Assembly (NCBI GenBank): GCA_947652115.1
Contig: OX393568.1
Coordinates: forward strand, 22,624,978 to 22,688,977
Origin: Blastomussa wellsi
Taxonomy: Eukaryota; Cnidaria; Anthozoa; Scleractinia; Plerogyridae
Reading direction: 5' to 3'
DNA: 64,000 nt
Position 1 is the first letter of the stretch. Each line of letters starts with the position of its first letter. Below are positions 37,875-49,500 of the stretch, piece by piece. The translations under genes were made by a program, and so were the position numbers. The notes beneath the pieces were generated by a model that was not told the origin of the DNA, searched no databases, and worked only from the letters and a program-made list of their open reading frames with translations.

Positions 37875-39668
37875 CTCGCGAGCTGCAACTCGACTACGGA
37901 CTCCTTCCAGCCCTCATTGACCTCAGCTATTTTCCCGGCCAATGCTCTTACGGACACCCATCATAGAGATTTAAACCCGTCTTTTGTTTCCTTTACAAAC
38001 ACAGCAGTTGTGCAACACCTTTTGGCTTCCAAATCGGAGTTTCCTAATGCTTTTGGAGCTCGTCTTCCGGTGATAACTCAGCTGAACATTCCTGCCTGGG
38101 AATTTTACTTGAACTCTTACCACGATTCCCAAGTCGTCGATTTCCTACGTTTCGGCTGGCCAGTGAGTTACACGGCTGCGACACCTCCTACTTCTTCGTC
38201 ATCTAATCATCCTTCTGCTGTCAATTTTGCCGATCATGTGGAACATTATATTAACACTGAACTTGACTATCATGCTATTGCTGGCCCTTTTAGCACCAAT
38301 CCTCTACATCAGCCTTTAGTGTGCTCACCATTACAAACCGTTCCCAAGCGGGGCTCCACAAAACGCCGCATCGTAATGGATTTAAGTTTTCCACCTGGAT
38401 CTTCGGTTAACAGCGGAATTTCAGTGCCCAGTTATCTCAATGAGCCCTACAAACTTAGACTCCCTGGCATTGATCGTTTATGTCATTTTATTCTTCAACA
38501 CGGACGGGGTTGTCTTCTCTATAAAAAGGATTTACGCCGCGCATACCGACAAATACCTATTGATCCTAAGGATTATCATTTGCTGGGTTTTACGTTTGAC
38601 GGCCGCTTGTATTTCGATACTCGCTGCCCGTTTGGCCTGAGAACCAGCGCTATGATTTGCCAAAGGACAACCTCAGCTGTTATTTACATTTTCACGCAAC
38701 GGGGTTACACAGCCGATGTTTATTTGGATGATTTCTATGGCGCGGAACACTCTGATACCGCCTTCAACGCTTTTCACGAGCTACAGTCTTTATTTGATCG
38801 TCTCGGTTTGCAAGCGTCATCCGAAAAGGACTGTCCACCAGCAACAACCATGATTTGCCTCGGTATTGAAGTTGATACTAACACCTTTTGTCTTCGCGTG
38901 CCTCGTGATCGCCTTGATGCTTTGTTACTTGAACTGACTCACTGGAAAGCTCGAACGTCGTATCGTCTTAAAGAATTACAATCCCTTTTAGGAAAGCTGT
39001 CTTTTGTCACAGCATGTGTCAAGTCGGGCCGAATTTTTATGTCGAGGTTGCTGAACAATGTGCGTTCTTTTCCATCTTCTCGTCGTTCTGCGCCTGTTTC
39101 ACAAGACATGAAACTAGACATCGACTGGTGGCTAACTTTTCTACCTCTCTTTAACGGCGTTTCCTTCATTAAGTCAGATGTTTGGGCTTTTGATGATTTT
39201 CAATTTTCCACCGATGCTTGTCTCACTGGCGGCGGGGCCACATGTCAAGATCAATGTTTCTCCGTGGTTTTTCCATCGCACATTGCCCAGGAAGCGGCTC
39301 ACATTACTGCCTTAGAACTGTTCGTCGTCGTTGTAGCAATTCGAGTCTGGGCTCCCATTCTTGCTCGCCATCGAGTCATCGTTTCTTGCGACAATGAAGC
39401 GGCAGTCACAGTCATTAACTCTGGCATCACGCGTGACCCTTTCATGCAACGTTGTTTGCGCCAGCTATGGTTCACCGCCTCATTACACGACTTTGAGATT
39501 CGTGCATCGTTTATTCCAGGCGCACATAACTTTTTACCTGACGCTTTAAGCCGATGGCATCTTCATCAAAAGCATCAACGGGACTTTAACTCTTATTGTC
39601 GTGATCTTGGACTCAAGTCCGCTTTCATTGATGTGCCTGAAAACTTCTTCACTTTTCAGGTCTCCTAA
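37875..39668 (+). CDS. DIRS-like reverse transcriptase-RNase H, open frame
   Basis: The frame is open from the TGA at 37872-37874 and is the same frame as gag; it has no upstream ATG of its own near the start. The reverse transcriptase core shows VPKRGSTKRRIVMDLS, LLYKKDLRRAYRQIPID, RCPFGLRTSAMICQ and the catalytic YLDDF. A linker (LKELQSLLGKLSFVT) leads to RNase H with the four acidic sites in FSTDACLTGGGA, ITALELFVVV, VSCDNEAAVTV and HNFLPDALSRW. This RT-RNase H arrangement is that of DIRS elements. No tyrosine-recombinase frame follows, so the copy is either 3'-truncated or of an unusual type. About 590 codons without a stop suggest recent activity or constraint. Confidence 0.75.
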   Translation, partial: LASCNSTTDSFQPSLTSAIFPANALTDTHHRDLNPSFVSFTNTAVVQHLLASKSEFPNAFGARLPVITQLNIPAWEFYLNSYHDSQVVDFLRFGWPVSYTAATPPTSSSSNHPSAVNFADHVEHYINTELDYHAIAGPFSTNPLHQPLVCSPLQTVPKRGSTKRRIVMDLSFPPGSSVNSGISVPSYLNEPYKLRLPGIDRLCHFILQHGRGCLLYKKDLRRAYRQIPIDPKDYHLLGFTFDGRLYFDTRCPFGLRTSAMICQRTTSAVIYIFTQRGYTADVYLDDFYGAEHSDTAFNAFHELQSLFDRLGLQASSEKDCPPATTMICLGIEVDTNTFCLRVPRDRLDALLLELTHWKARTSYRLKELQSLLGKLSFVTACVKSGRIFMSRLLNNVRSFPSSRRSAPVSQDMKLDIDWWLTFLPLFNGVSFIKSDVWAFDDFQFSTDACLTGGGATCQDQCFSVVFPSHIAQEAAHITALELFVVVVAIRVWAPILARHRVIVSCDNEAAVTVINSGITRDPFMQRCLRQLWFTASLHDFEIRASFIPGAHNFLPDALSRWHLHQKHQRDFNSYCRDLGLKSAFIDVPENFFTFQVS

Positions 39669-41480
39669 TAGCCATATTACCATAAAAATTTATATAGCTT
39701 AGAGTAATTTTTTTTTCTCGTTTTTTCACTTAAGGTAATGATTTACACCAGTGAAAGAGCGTTGCATTGATACCAAAATGATAGTGACATGGTTAACGAA
39801 GCTGGAAATATTTTAATTTCTGTACATGCCCGAGCTGTTAAATGCAATGCTAGAATAAGTGGAAAACGTGGCATGCCTTTATTTTGTAAATGCTGATTGG
39901 AGTGATTACGAGCAAATTGAACCCATAACAGACCAGAAAGTGTTCAAAATGTCTAAAAACACATTTTTTTTCAAAAAATCTCGAGGCGTTATTGGGTTTA
40001 TTAAATTTATGTTTTTATTTGTTATTTAAGTCAAACAGCTAGTAAATTTCTTACTCTAAGTTACAATTATTATTGGGCGAAAAAGGGCAAATTGGAAATT
40101 CGTGTATGCAGTCAGGCAAGTTCTTTTTATTTTTAGCTAGTGGATGGGCAGCATACTGTAACACAGAAACAACAGCAGTTTGTAGAGTCACTTGTGTGTT
40201 TAATAAACTCCTTACAAAATTTACTTTCAAATGTGACATAATTTACTGTATTTAATTATTAACAAAACAAAAAAATAGTTTCATTTCTTGATATTGTCAA
40301 TATTTCATTACAAACCAAAAATTAAACTAGGGCAATATTGGCAACTTATTTATTTACAGTATTACTTTTATTTTTTCCACCAAACGTCAATTAAAACAAC
40401 AGGTACACAATAACATATTAAGTGACTCTATATAGACTTTTGCAAGACCCTGTACACGCTTTAGTAGGCATGTGAATGCCTACTACAATAAAGTGTGTAC
40501 CAACGTGTATCAACTAAATATTAGTGGCAACAAGACTCGTAGTCTGAAGTACACTTTTGAAAGTGGATATGTTTATGTCACAGAGCCTTTGAAAAAGTTT
40601 TTTTTTGCAATATGAGATTGAGGAAAAACTGCTAACAGACATAACTGGACTGGTTTTGGTTATGTAATGACAACTCATGCACAAAAATAGGCCACATGTA
40701 GATTAAACTAGGCTTCAACTGGATTACTAATTTAGCAATCACCAGTAGTTTTACTTTCGAAACGCTAACAGTTATGTTTGGTTTTGTGTCACGTTGGATC
40801 AGTGAATCAAGCATTTCATATCTTGCTCTACAGTGAGTTCTGGACAAAAGAAACATTTGTTGGTTATTTGCTTATTGTCTTTCATTTTGTCATCCTTGTT
40901 TCAACAAATTTGTACATTGTACATGTAGCATGTAGTCCAAGTTGAAGCCTTTTGCTTAGGTTGTTTTTCCTCGTATAACAACACAAATAAGATAAGTATA
41001 TGCAAACCACACACTGAATGAGCTTTGAAAACTTGAGAGGAAATAAGCTACATGTAGAAAGATTCATGAAAACAAAAATAGTAGGTGATATTGGTCAATA
41101 GGTTACTACATGTAGGTATGACCTCTTTTCTATTGACAAAGAAAAATAGAATTTTCTTTTATCTGGAGTGCTCAAAACATTTTGGGATTTTATAAGACAA
41201 CTAAACTAATGACCAGAATATCCCTCTCAAATCTCCAAACGATACTTTCCACTCATAGAATATTAATTATAGTACACTGATGATCTTGACTCAAACCTAC
41301 AAAGGGATGTAAAGATAGTTGTGCTATTAATCATTGAATAAAAACTCATTAGAAAATGTTTTTTTGGGACTTTATCAAAAGAAGGTACAAAAGACTGGAG
41401 AATATGTGATAAGGGAAATTTTGTTGGTTTAAGAAATCTACCAAGAAAGATAATTGACCGCAGAGACATCTGATGTCTTG

Positions 41481-41875
41481 AAGTGCACCTAACCCCAAAA
41501 TATTTTTTTTGCTAAACTAAACCTTTGCACCAGTTCAAAAAATTAATGCATTGTACCTTTTGTTCTCCTTTTTACCAAATTCTGACTATTTATAGCATTC
41601 AAAAGTTACGAAAAACTGATCGATGTGCATCATTTGTTCCACGACCGAGTCAAAAGAGGCGTGGGTCTATACTCCACAGACTGATTTGCATGCATGTTTA
41701 CAAAGACTTGATGCAATGCAAATAAGTTTGTGATATCAAATCAGGAATAGAACCACACCCCTTCTGATTAGGTTGTGGAACAAATGATGAATGCCATAAA
41801 CAGTAAGAATTTGGTAAAAAGGAGAAATGAAGAGTGAAATGCATTTTGAACTGGGGTTTGGGGTTAGGTGCACTT
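41481..41875. mobile_element. 395-bp MITE with AAGTGCACCTAACCCC termini
   Basis: AAGTGCACCTAACCCCAAA at the left is matched exactly by TTTGGGGTTAGGTGCACTT at the right. Subterminal regions are also inverted (ACCAAATTCT / AGAATTTGGT). There is no coding capacity. Confidence 0.75.
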
Positions 41876-44405
41876 TAACTTTACCAAATACCTTTTAATG
41901 ATTCATCTCAGTGTGTGTTTACAGTTTACACAAAATATACAGTATTTACAAAGCATGTAATGTGCACAGCAGTCAAGTCTGAACTTGATATGGCAGCCAG
42001 GGTTGTCAAAATAGGCCGGCAGTCGGCTCATTAAACCGGCTATTCTGAATACTGTGCCAGCTAGTCCGAATGTTAGTAGGTCAGTTCTAAACATGGTATT
42101 GGAGAAATACTGTAAAATGTAAATAGCCGCATACTTTTTGGATACACAAAAACCTACTGAAAACCCTGGCAGCACAAGAAATGGCAGCTCAAGATATTTG
42201 TGATACACTACAGTGGTTCTCTATAGTTGCTTATAGAAAAATATTAAAGCACAAAACATGTAACTTACTGCAGGTTCATTCACATTTGAAAGACCTCCAA
42301 GAAGATTGTTTTTGGCAAAATACCCCCCCTTGCCCTATTATGAAATATTCAGACCTGGCCATCTAAGATTCCCAATAAGGAATATCATAATTTCAAAAAC
42401 GTTCACTCTAAAAGTGAGATACATGAAAGTAAATCTGCCTAAAAGTATCTAAAAATTCCATTTGAATGCAAGTGAGGACTTTTGAATAGTTACATAACAA
42501 TGCATGCAATTGATCTGGAGTCAGAGAACTGCTATAGTATTATCACTTGCTTTGGTTGTATGAAATGGAAATGAACCACAAATCAACAGAAAATTACATT
42601 TGGACCTGTGCTGCATGCTGCACAGGTGACACTTTGTACGTTTTTTGATGGCTTCTGTTTCAAATGGCCAATCAAAGTAGTTATTTACAATTTTTCTCAC
42701 AGTGTTTGCAGTTTATAAATTGGCTGATTCAAATTAAAAAAGAGTCATTAGAAAGTTCTCAAAAGATGCCAAGTGCCAATAGATGCCGAGAGACAACAAT
42801 GCAGTGCACAGCACTGTACATATATGCTAATGTCTCTAATAAACTATTTACAACCTACACTTGTGTATACAATTAAATTACACAAATACATGACATTTCC
42901 CTGCACATAACAAAACCAACTAGTTCCTTTTTTCCTAACTAAAACTAAGAGTACTGTTTGACTGTTAACCTTTCATTGCTCTGCTTTATTCGTGATTGAA
43001 AGCTGTTACATATATGCAGGTAAGCATTTGACCCTATGTGAAAATGTTGCTGTACACATATTTATAATGTTGTGTGTATTTATGCCGCTGTCAGAGTACA
43101 AAGCCTAAACCTGTACATCTTTTCTTAACCCTTCAACACATTATTACCAATACACTATTTAAAGCACTAGACATACATCATACATTACATTTGCACTTCA
43201 ATATACTGACAGCATAAAGCCTGGTACACACATTAACACAATTTTGTCACATGTAACAATTAAGAAGGTTTCCGCTGAACATTCAAGCAATACAGGTTGA
43301 AATACAGTTACCAAAAAGACCTCATAACAATATTGTGTAACATTTTGAATACTGGCAAGAAGACCTTATCAAGGCTTTAGCTCTCAAGCTGACCCTGTCA
43401 GAGAAAATTGAATGTGAAGTTATCCATACTTTAATCGATTGGAAACACATGTCTTACCTCTGTTCAAAGCAAGATAAGCATTGTAAACATTTTTATAAGG
43501 TTTTGCAACACCTTTCTCAAGAATGCTTGGGAAATTATATGTGGGGTCGCTTAGAGAAATTAACTAAGTGAGATGCTTCAAATAGTACACAAAATGTTAT
43601 CATGCTATGATTAGATTTTTAGTATTTAGTTTTTGCACATACACTGTATTGCTTGAACTTTGAGTGGAATCCATCTTTAGTTAATATTTTTACAAGCAAT
43701 TTTAAAGGAACACACTTGGCTATTTTTTTTTTTTGCATCTCTGGTTAAATTGTTACTGACAAGGCGTGCCTGGTGTGTCAACCAGTATGTGGCTTGTAAT
43801 GGTAAACAGCCTTTGCATTTTGGTGATTTGATACTACCATCCAATACAAGTTGGTGCTAAAGAAATAGTGACTTACAAAAATTAAAAACAATTGAATATG
43901 CTTGGGCCGTGGACTATCTGATATAACCTGTTAGGTACACCCTTCATATTTTAGTTCAAGTGCTTACAACTCAAAAATGAATTTGATGACCATCACTTTA
44001 GCTTATTGTCACAATGACTGGAATACTCATTTTAACATTCTGTTTAGTTATAGTTCTGTAATTGTTTTTAAACCTACCTTAATATTAAGTTAGCTCTGAA
44101 GTCTAAACTTCTTCAAACTTTTTAAAATTCAAATCCTTATTTGATAAAAAATTGGAGTTTTCAAGATTGTTTTTAGTTAAAAATGCACACAGCTGAAGTA
44201 AGGGTTTTGTACAGGTTATATTGTTGCTACAGTAACCTGTAATGTTGTAATGGTCATCCTTATATGTTTGCCAATGAATTAGCATTCTTGTGTTACATTC
44301 AACTGATAAAAACTGTACTGTGAAAGTATGAACTATTCATCAAAATGCAAGGGCTATAAACCATTACATGCCTTCAGAGGACCCTATTAAGAATTCCACA
44401 GTGTA

Positions 44406-44592
44406 ATAGACCCTATGCATAAATGTCTGCTAATTTAGAATTCTTTTGTATATGTTTAAATTAGCTTCACTAACTGCATTTGAGAGTAAAAATTATTTTG
44501 ACTTACTAGCTCAAAAATGAGGTTAGTGGGGCTAATTTAAATATATACAAAATAATTTTAAACTGGCAGCGATTTTTGCATCTAGGGTCTAT
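44406..44592. mobile_element. 187-bp MITE with TAGACCCTA termini
   Basis: ATAGACCCTATGCATAAATG at the left and CATCTAGGGTCTAT at the right, with inverted subterminal GCTAATTTA blocks, form a foldback element. Confidence 0.6.
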
Positions 44593-45859
44593 ATGGAGCT
44601 GTTTTAAGACCAGCATGTCCCTTCAATCACCAGGGTAGTACAATGCAAACGTTAATGACACTCCCTAAAAGGTTTTTTCAGTGACAATAACAAGAATGTA
44701 TGGAGCACATGCATGGGGCTTTAAACATGCAATTTCAGATGCCATGCCTGAAAAACATGCCCCCAAAGTTGTGGAATTCTGAAAAAGGCATTTTCAGAGT
44801 TAATTATTATGACTTTTTCAGTCATCGAACATCATGGTTGCATAATTATAGCATCTTTAATAAAATGTAATGGCAGGTAATCTTCACCCCATTCTCGTAG
44901 AGGAATTTGATACTTCAGTCTACTTATTCTACGAGCAGTAAGCAAGTAAGTGTTCAATTTTTTGGGGGGGGCTTTTAAATTGCATATTAATAACTTTATC
45001 TGCATTTGACTGCCTATTAACACACACCACCAGCAGTCACATTTTTTCTTTGTTCGTCAAGCATAAAGAAATAATTAAAATGCACTAGTTTGCTGCCTTA
45101 ATAACTATCAAGGCAAGACCAAGTAATTAAAAGTGAGGTTTGGCTTGAACTGAAGTGAAGGTTACCTAAAAGAATCAAACTTATCTAGTACCTGGTACTT
45201 TGTTAATTTTTTTGTTACTTTTTTTTGTACTTTTTTTGTTGCATATCAATGATGCAGACATTAATGTTTATTATTTAACAATTAGACTATGAGCCCGCGC
45301 TTTCCATGAGCTAATAGTCAACAAGGCGCAGCCAAGGTGACCATCGCTCATGGAGGTATTTTACCAGTAATTGTACTTTTAAGTTGGTACAAGCTGTTTC
45401 CATCAGCCAGATATTTCCAGTGAATATGCTTGAACAGCAGCTGACAGAAATTAAAATGAAAACATTCATTATACACATAATTCATGCAGGTCACACCTAG
45501 TTTTACAGTCATTTTGCAACAGTACATAACAAAGACTTCACTACTAAAACAAGATTGGAAATCAGTTAATGGATGGGACAAGATAATAAAACCACAAATT
45601 GGTACTGTATTCTGTTTGGTTACACAAAGAGATGGGCGAAGGTAAGACATGGTCTGGTGGTTGAAATTAAAGCAAATCATGTTTTCATGTTTTCCCGGTT
45701 GCTCTGGGCCTTTTAATTTCCCCCCTTTGGGTCAAGTAAGTCAATTGTTGATGTTTGATTCCTGGTCTTGTTAAATGATATACGCAAACGCGTAATGCAA
45801 AGTTAGAAGATTCTGTATTACTGTAAATCTATTTTCCCTAACTTACCAAATAAAAAATG

Positions 45860-46462
45860 TCAAAGCATTGGTCTTGAATTAAGGCTGTCCTGAAGACTTA
45901 AAACAGGAGAGGAAAATTAAGTAGAAAATTAAGTATCGTTGTTCTTTCTGGTTACAAATATTTTTACATAACCATCAAAATAACAAATGGTAACAACAGA
46001 AATGTTTTCAAAGTGCCTGATAGTGCCTTTAGACGTAATTACCTTTGGCATTGGCATTCTATGACTCACAACAACATCATGAATCTTGACAACAAAACTT
46101 CAAACAGTTTTATAAAGATTCACATTTATAGCATATTTAACAATCAAAGAGATCCTTGTAAAGACAATGCAATTAGTACAGGATGCAGAAAAAATCTACT
46201 GTATTTGTATTTTTTATTGATATATTATGGATAGAATTTACCCAGATTGGTATTATCATTTTCCGATTGGTCTGTCCGTATTCCAATGTCATGCGTAAAT
46301 GGTCCTGACAAACTTCTCCTGGTTCACAGAGAGATTCTACGCACACTTGCACTACAGCCCCAGGAATTCTGTTCTGGCATAGCGATATAATGCGATGCAA
46401 GGGAACCTGTTTTATAAGGATTGTAAGGATTAATTTGTATGTAAGAACTTTGATGGACTTTG

Positions 46463-46512
<50 letters not shown>

Positions 46513-49500
46513 TCCTATTATTAGTAGTATTATTACCGGTATTATTATTATCAGTACATATAAAGTGTGTTTGAATAACTGTATTGTACTTAACAATAAA
46601 TAATCATTTCATCGGGCATTGTGGCATATTTTACGGGCTAAAATGGAGAATTCAGCTTAGCCTGCCGCGTGGACCAATCAGAAACAAGAAAGTGAAGACG
46701 CCAGCCAATCAGAATTGAAAACCATTCAACTGTTCGCACCATTTTCTTGCTCGCAAGCAACTCTTCAAGCTGTGTCTGACTCAGTTGAGGCTTTTCCATC
46801 TGTGCTGTTCTCTAGCTCTATAAGGACTAAACGGCTTAAATGCCTAACAATTAAGCAAATTTTCACTCTTCTCAGCTGGATGAAGAGGAATTTATTTATG
46901 AAGAATCCAGGCAGCCAAACTGAAGTGAACATAAGTTTGTTTTTATCGAGCGAAACTCATTCAATGCCAAACTGCCAGTTCAGTTTAGTTTGCTGCACAA
47001 TTCATTTTAACAACGCTAAATATATATTTCTCTGCTGTCTATAGAATTCTGTATGTGTAATTTCAAGAAAACTTAGAGCAAATTTTGTTCTAAGTGTTAA
47101 ACATGATTGAATTTTGAGGTTTTCTGGCAAGGTTTGAAAATATCTTTAGCCTGATTTTTGATCAAAATGCCGACTAACTGCCGGCAGTGTTCAAGATATC
47201 GCTTACTGTCTTTGATTGCTGTTCTCAATGCCCTCTGAAATGGTAATAGAGTTGATGTTCTTGGGCGTAAATATGTTTTTGGCCCTCCTCAGAGCTCATT
47301 TTAGCTCTCGCCTGGGCTAAAAAGAGTCTGAGTCGGGCCAAAAACATATTTACGCCCGCGAACAACAACTCTATTGTTATATTATATATTATATATTAAT
47401 AACATTTTTAGTACCTAAAGTAAGGGATAATCAGACAAGTATTAATAATCCTGATCTTATTGATCCTCCTAATAAGTTAGTTACCTTTTTCCAGTACAAA
47501 TAAACCTTGTTGGTGTTGTTGTCTTGCTCCTGAAGGTTACATAGTTTACAGAGTATTCTGTAACAAACAAACATTATTATTTACTCACTTTGTAGGTTGC
47601 TTGGGTATCTCTAATTCTGAACTTTCGGTGTATTTTTTTCACCAGCTCAAATGTCACAGTAACACCATCTTCAAGACAAATCTGGTGCAGGTGTAGATTT
47701 TCTTTCTGTGACAAGTGCTCATCACCAAATGAGACAAGCTTCATCCCATATCGTACTTCCATTTGTTTGATCCATGGTGCTATCCTCTAGAAATGAGAGG
47801 AAATGGGATTTCTTTATTTCATGTGACCTACTATAGAAAGTGTTTTGTGTGGTTCAATATTACCTTTGTGACAATTTGACATTTTTCTTTGTCTTGGTGT
47901 ATGATAAAATATGAGAATGAATTATGAAACAATGGAAAATACCAAATTGTATCAAGAGTAAACTTGAACTTACAATAACATTTATAAAAAGTATAAATCA
48001 GGAAAAAAACAAGGTGGTTTTTATGTGACATCTGCTACTAGGTCGCTATAAACTTTAAATTATATAATCAGATATTTAAATAACATAGCTAGCAGAGCCA
48101 TGGAATCAATTCAGTATTCGTAAGCATGCTCTATAATCCAATGGAGCAAACTGACATTGTGAGCAAATTGCTTTGCCCTAATTTCTCTTTTTGTGCACAG
48201 GTTTTTTGATGTACATTTCCTTCAGCAATATTATAACACAATTGGTTCATGCTTTGAGCTGTGCACCAGCGAGTTATGGTGCGCTTGGTAAGTTTGGGGA
48301 GCACTCAGGAAGCCCGAGTTGGTCTTGGCTATCGCCTCAGCTATCGCCTCGAGCAACTCTTATGCTCCTTTCATGCTTTCCAGACTTCCTGTGTGCACCG
48401 TAAATTGAAGGTGCATGCTAAGGCATGAACCAACCACTTGTTAAATATTGCATCTCTTATAAGTTGAAATCACACAAAGTAGTATAGCTGGAGGTAATCG
48501 AATAACACCTGATCATTCAGCGTTTTATTTTCCTATTTTAAAGCTCCCAACGGCAAAAACAACAGTTTGCACGTTGCTTCCTCATCGCTGAAGTCGAGAT
48601 TTCAAAATGTCTGGAAGACTCAGCTCCATTTGTCGGAGCTGAGTCGTCCGCGGGTCAAGCGAAATCTAACTTCAACAAATGAGGAAGCAAATATGCAAAC
48701 AAAACTGTGCCGTTGGGAGCTTTAAAATAGGAAAATAAAACGCTGAATGATCAGGTGTGTATTCGATTACCTCCGGCTATACTACTAAGGAAGGACAACC
48801 CCCTGGCTTCACGTTGGCTAAGGTAAACGAATAACACCTGATCATTCAGCGTTTTATTTTCCTATTTTAAAGCTCCCAATGGCAAAAACAACAGTTTGCA
48901 CATTTCTTCCTCATCGCTGAAGTCGAGATTTCGAAATGTCTCTATACTACTTAAGGAAGGACAACCCCCCTGGCTTGGCGTTGGAGTTTTGTGCGATTAC
49001 CTTCTATGTCTTTCTTGCGGCGGGAGCACTAGGAGAGCGCATTTTTTTTCCTCAACCAAATTTTCGGCAACTTTTTTCTTGCCCCAAGCAAGACAAATAC
49101 CACTTTTGCATTGCCACAAACCAGACAAATAACATTTTTGGATTGCCACAAGCCAGACAAATACCACTTTTGCATTGCCACAAGCCAGACAAATACCACT
49201 TTTGCATTGCCACAAGCTCGAGACCACACAACAACAAGAAAAGTACACAACCCGAAACAAGAACTACAGCTCCACCCGAACGGGGGTGACCTGTCGGTAC
49301 TTCTGCCGCCAACAGACAAGATCGTGTGGGAATGGTGGACCAAAAAATGCCACGCCATCGGCAACGATTCTTCTAAATACGAACCACAAGAAGTGCCAGA
49401 AATCGCCCAACAGCGTCAAATATCTGCGCTTTCGACAAGAAACCGAGAGAAAGTTCCCGACGAGCTTCGGTACGCCCGCACAGCCGAGGAGTAGAAACGA

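Larger units (their letters stand above)
39669..45859. other. Long gene-poor interval
   Basis: AT-rich DNA contains at least two MITE-like elements (41481-41875, 44406-44592) and a small palindrome near 40453-40499 (TTTAGTAGGCAT and its inverse). No open frame has recognisable similarity. The right part probably contains the 3' UTR of the minus-strand gene whose last coding exon is placed at 45889..45860. Confidence 0.5.

Noticed and set aside
45348..45680. 110-codon minus-strand frame
   Set aside because: No similarity and Cys/Phe-rich; it lies downstream of the predicted last coding exon of the unrecognised gene and is probably 3' UTR.
49086..49212. CRISPR-like array of 32-bp units
   Set aside because: Units are contiguous without spacers, and the genome is eukaryotic.
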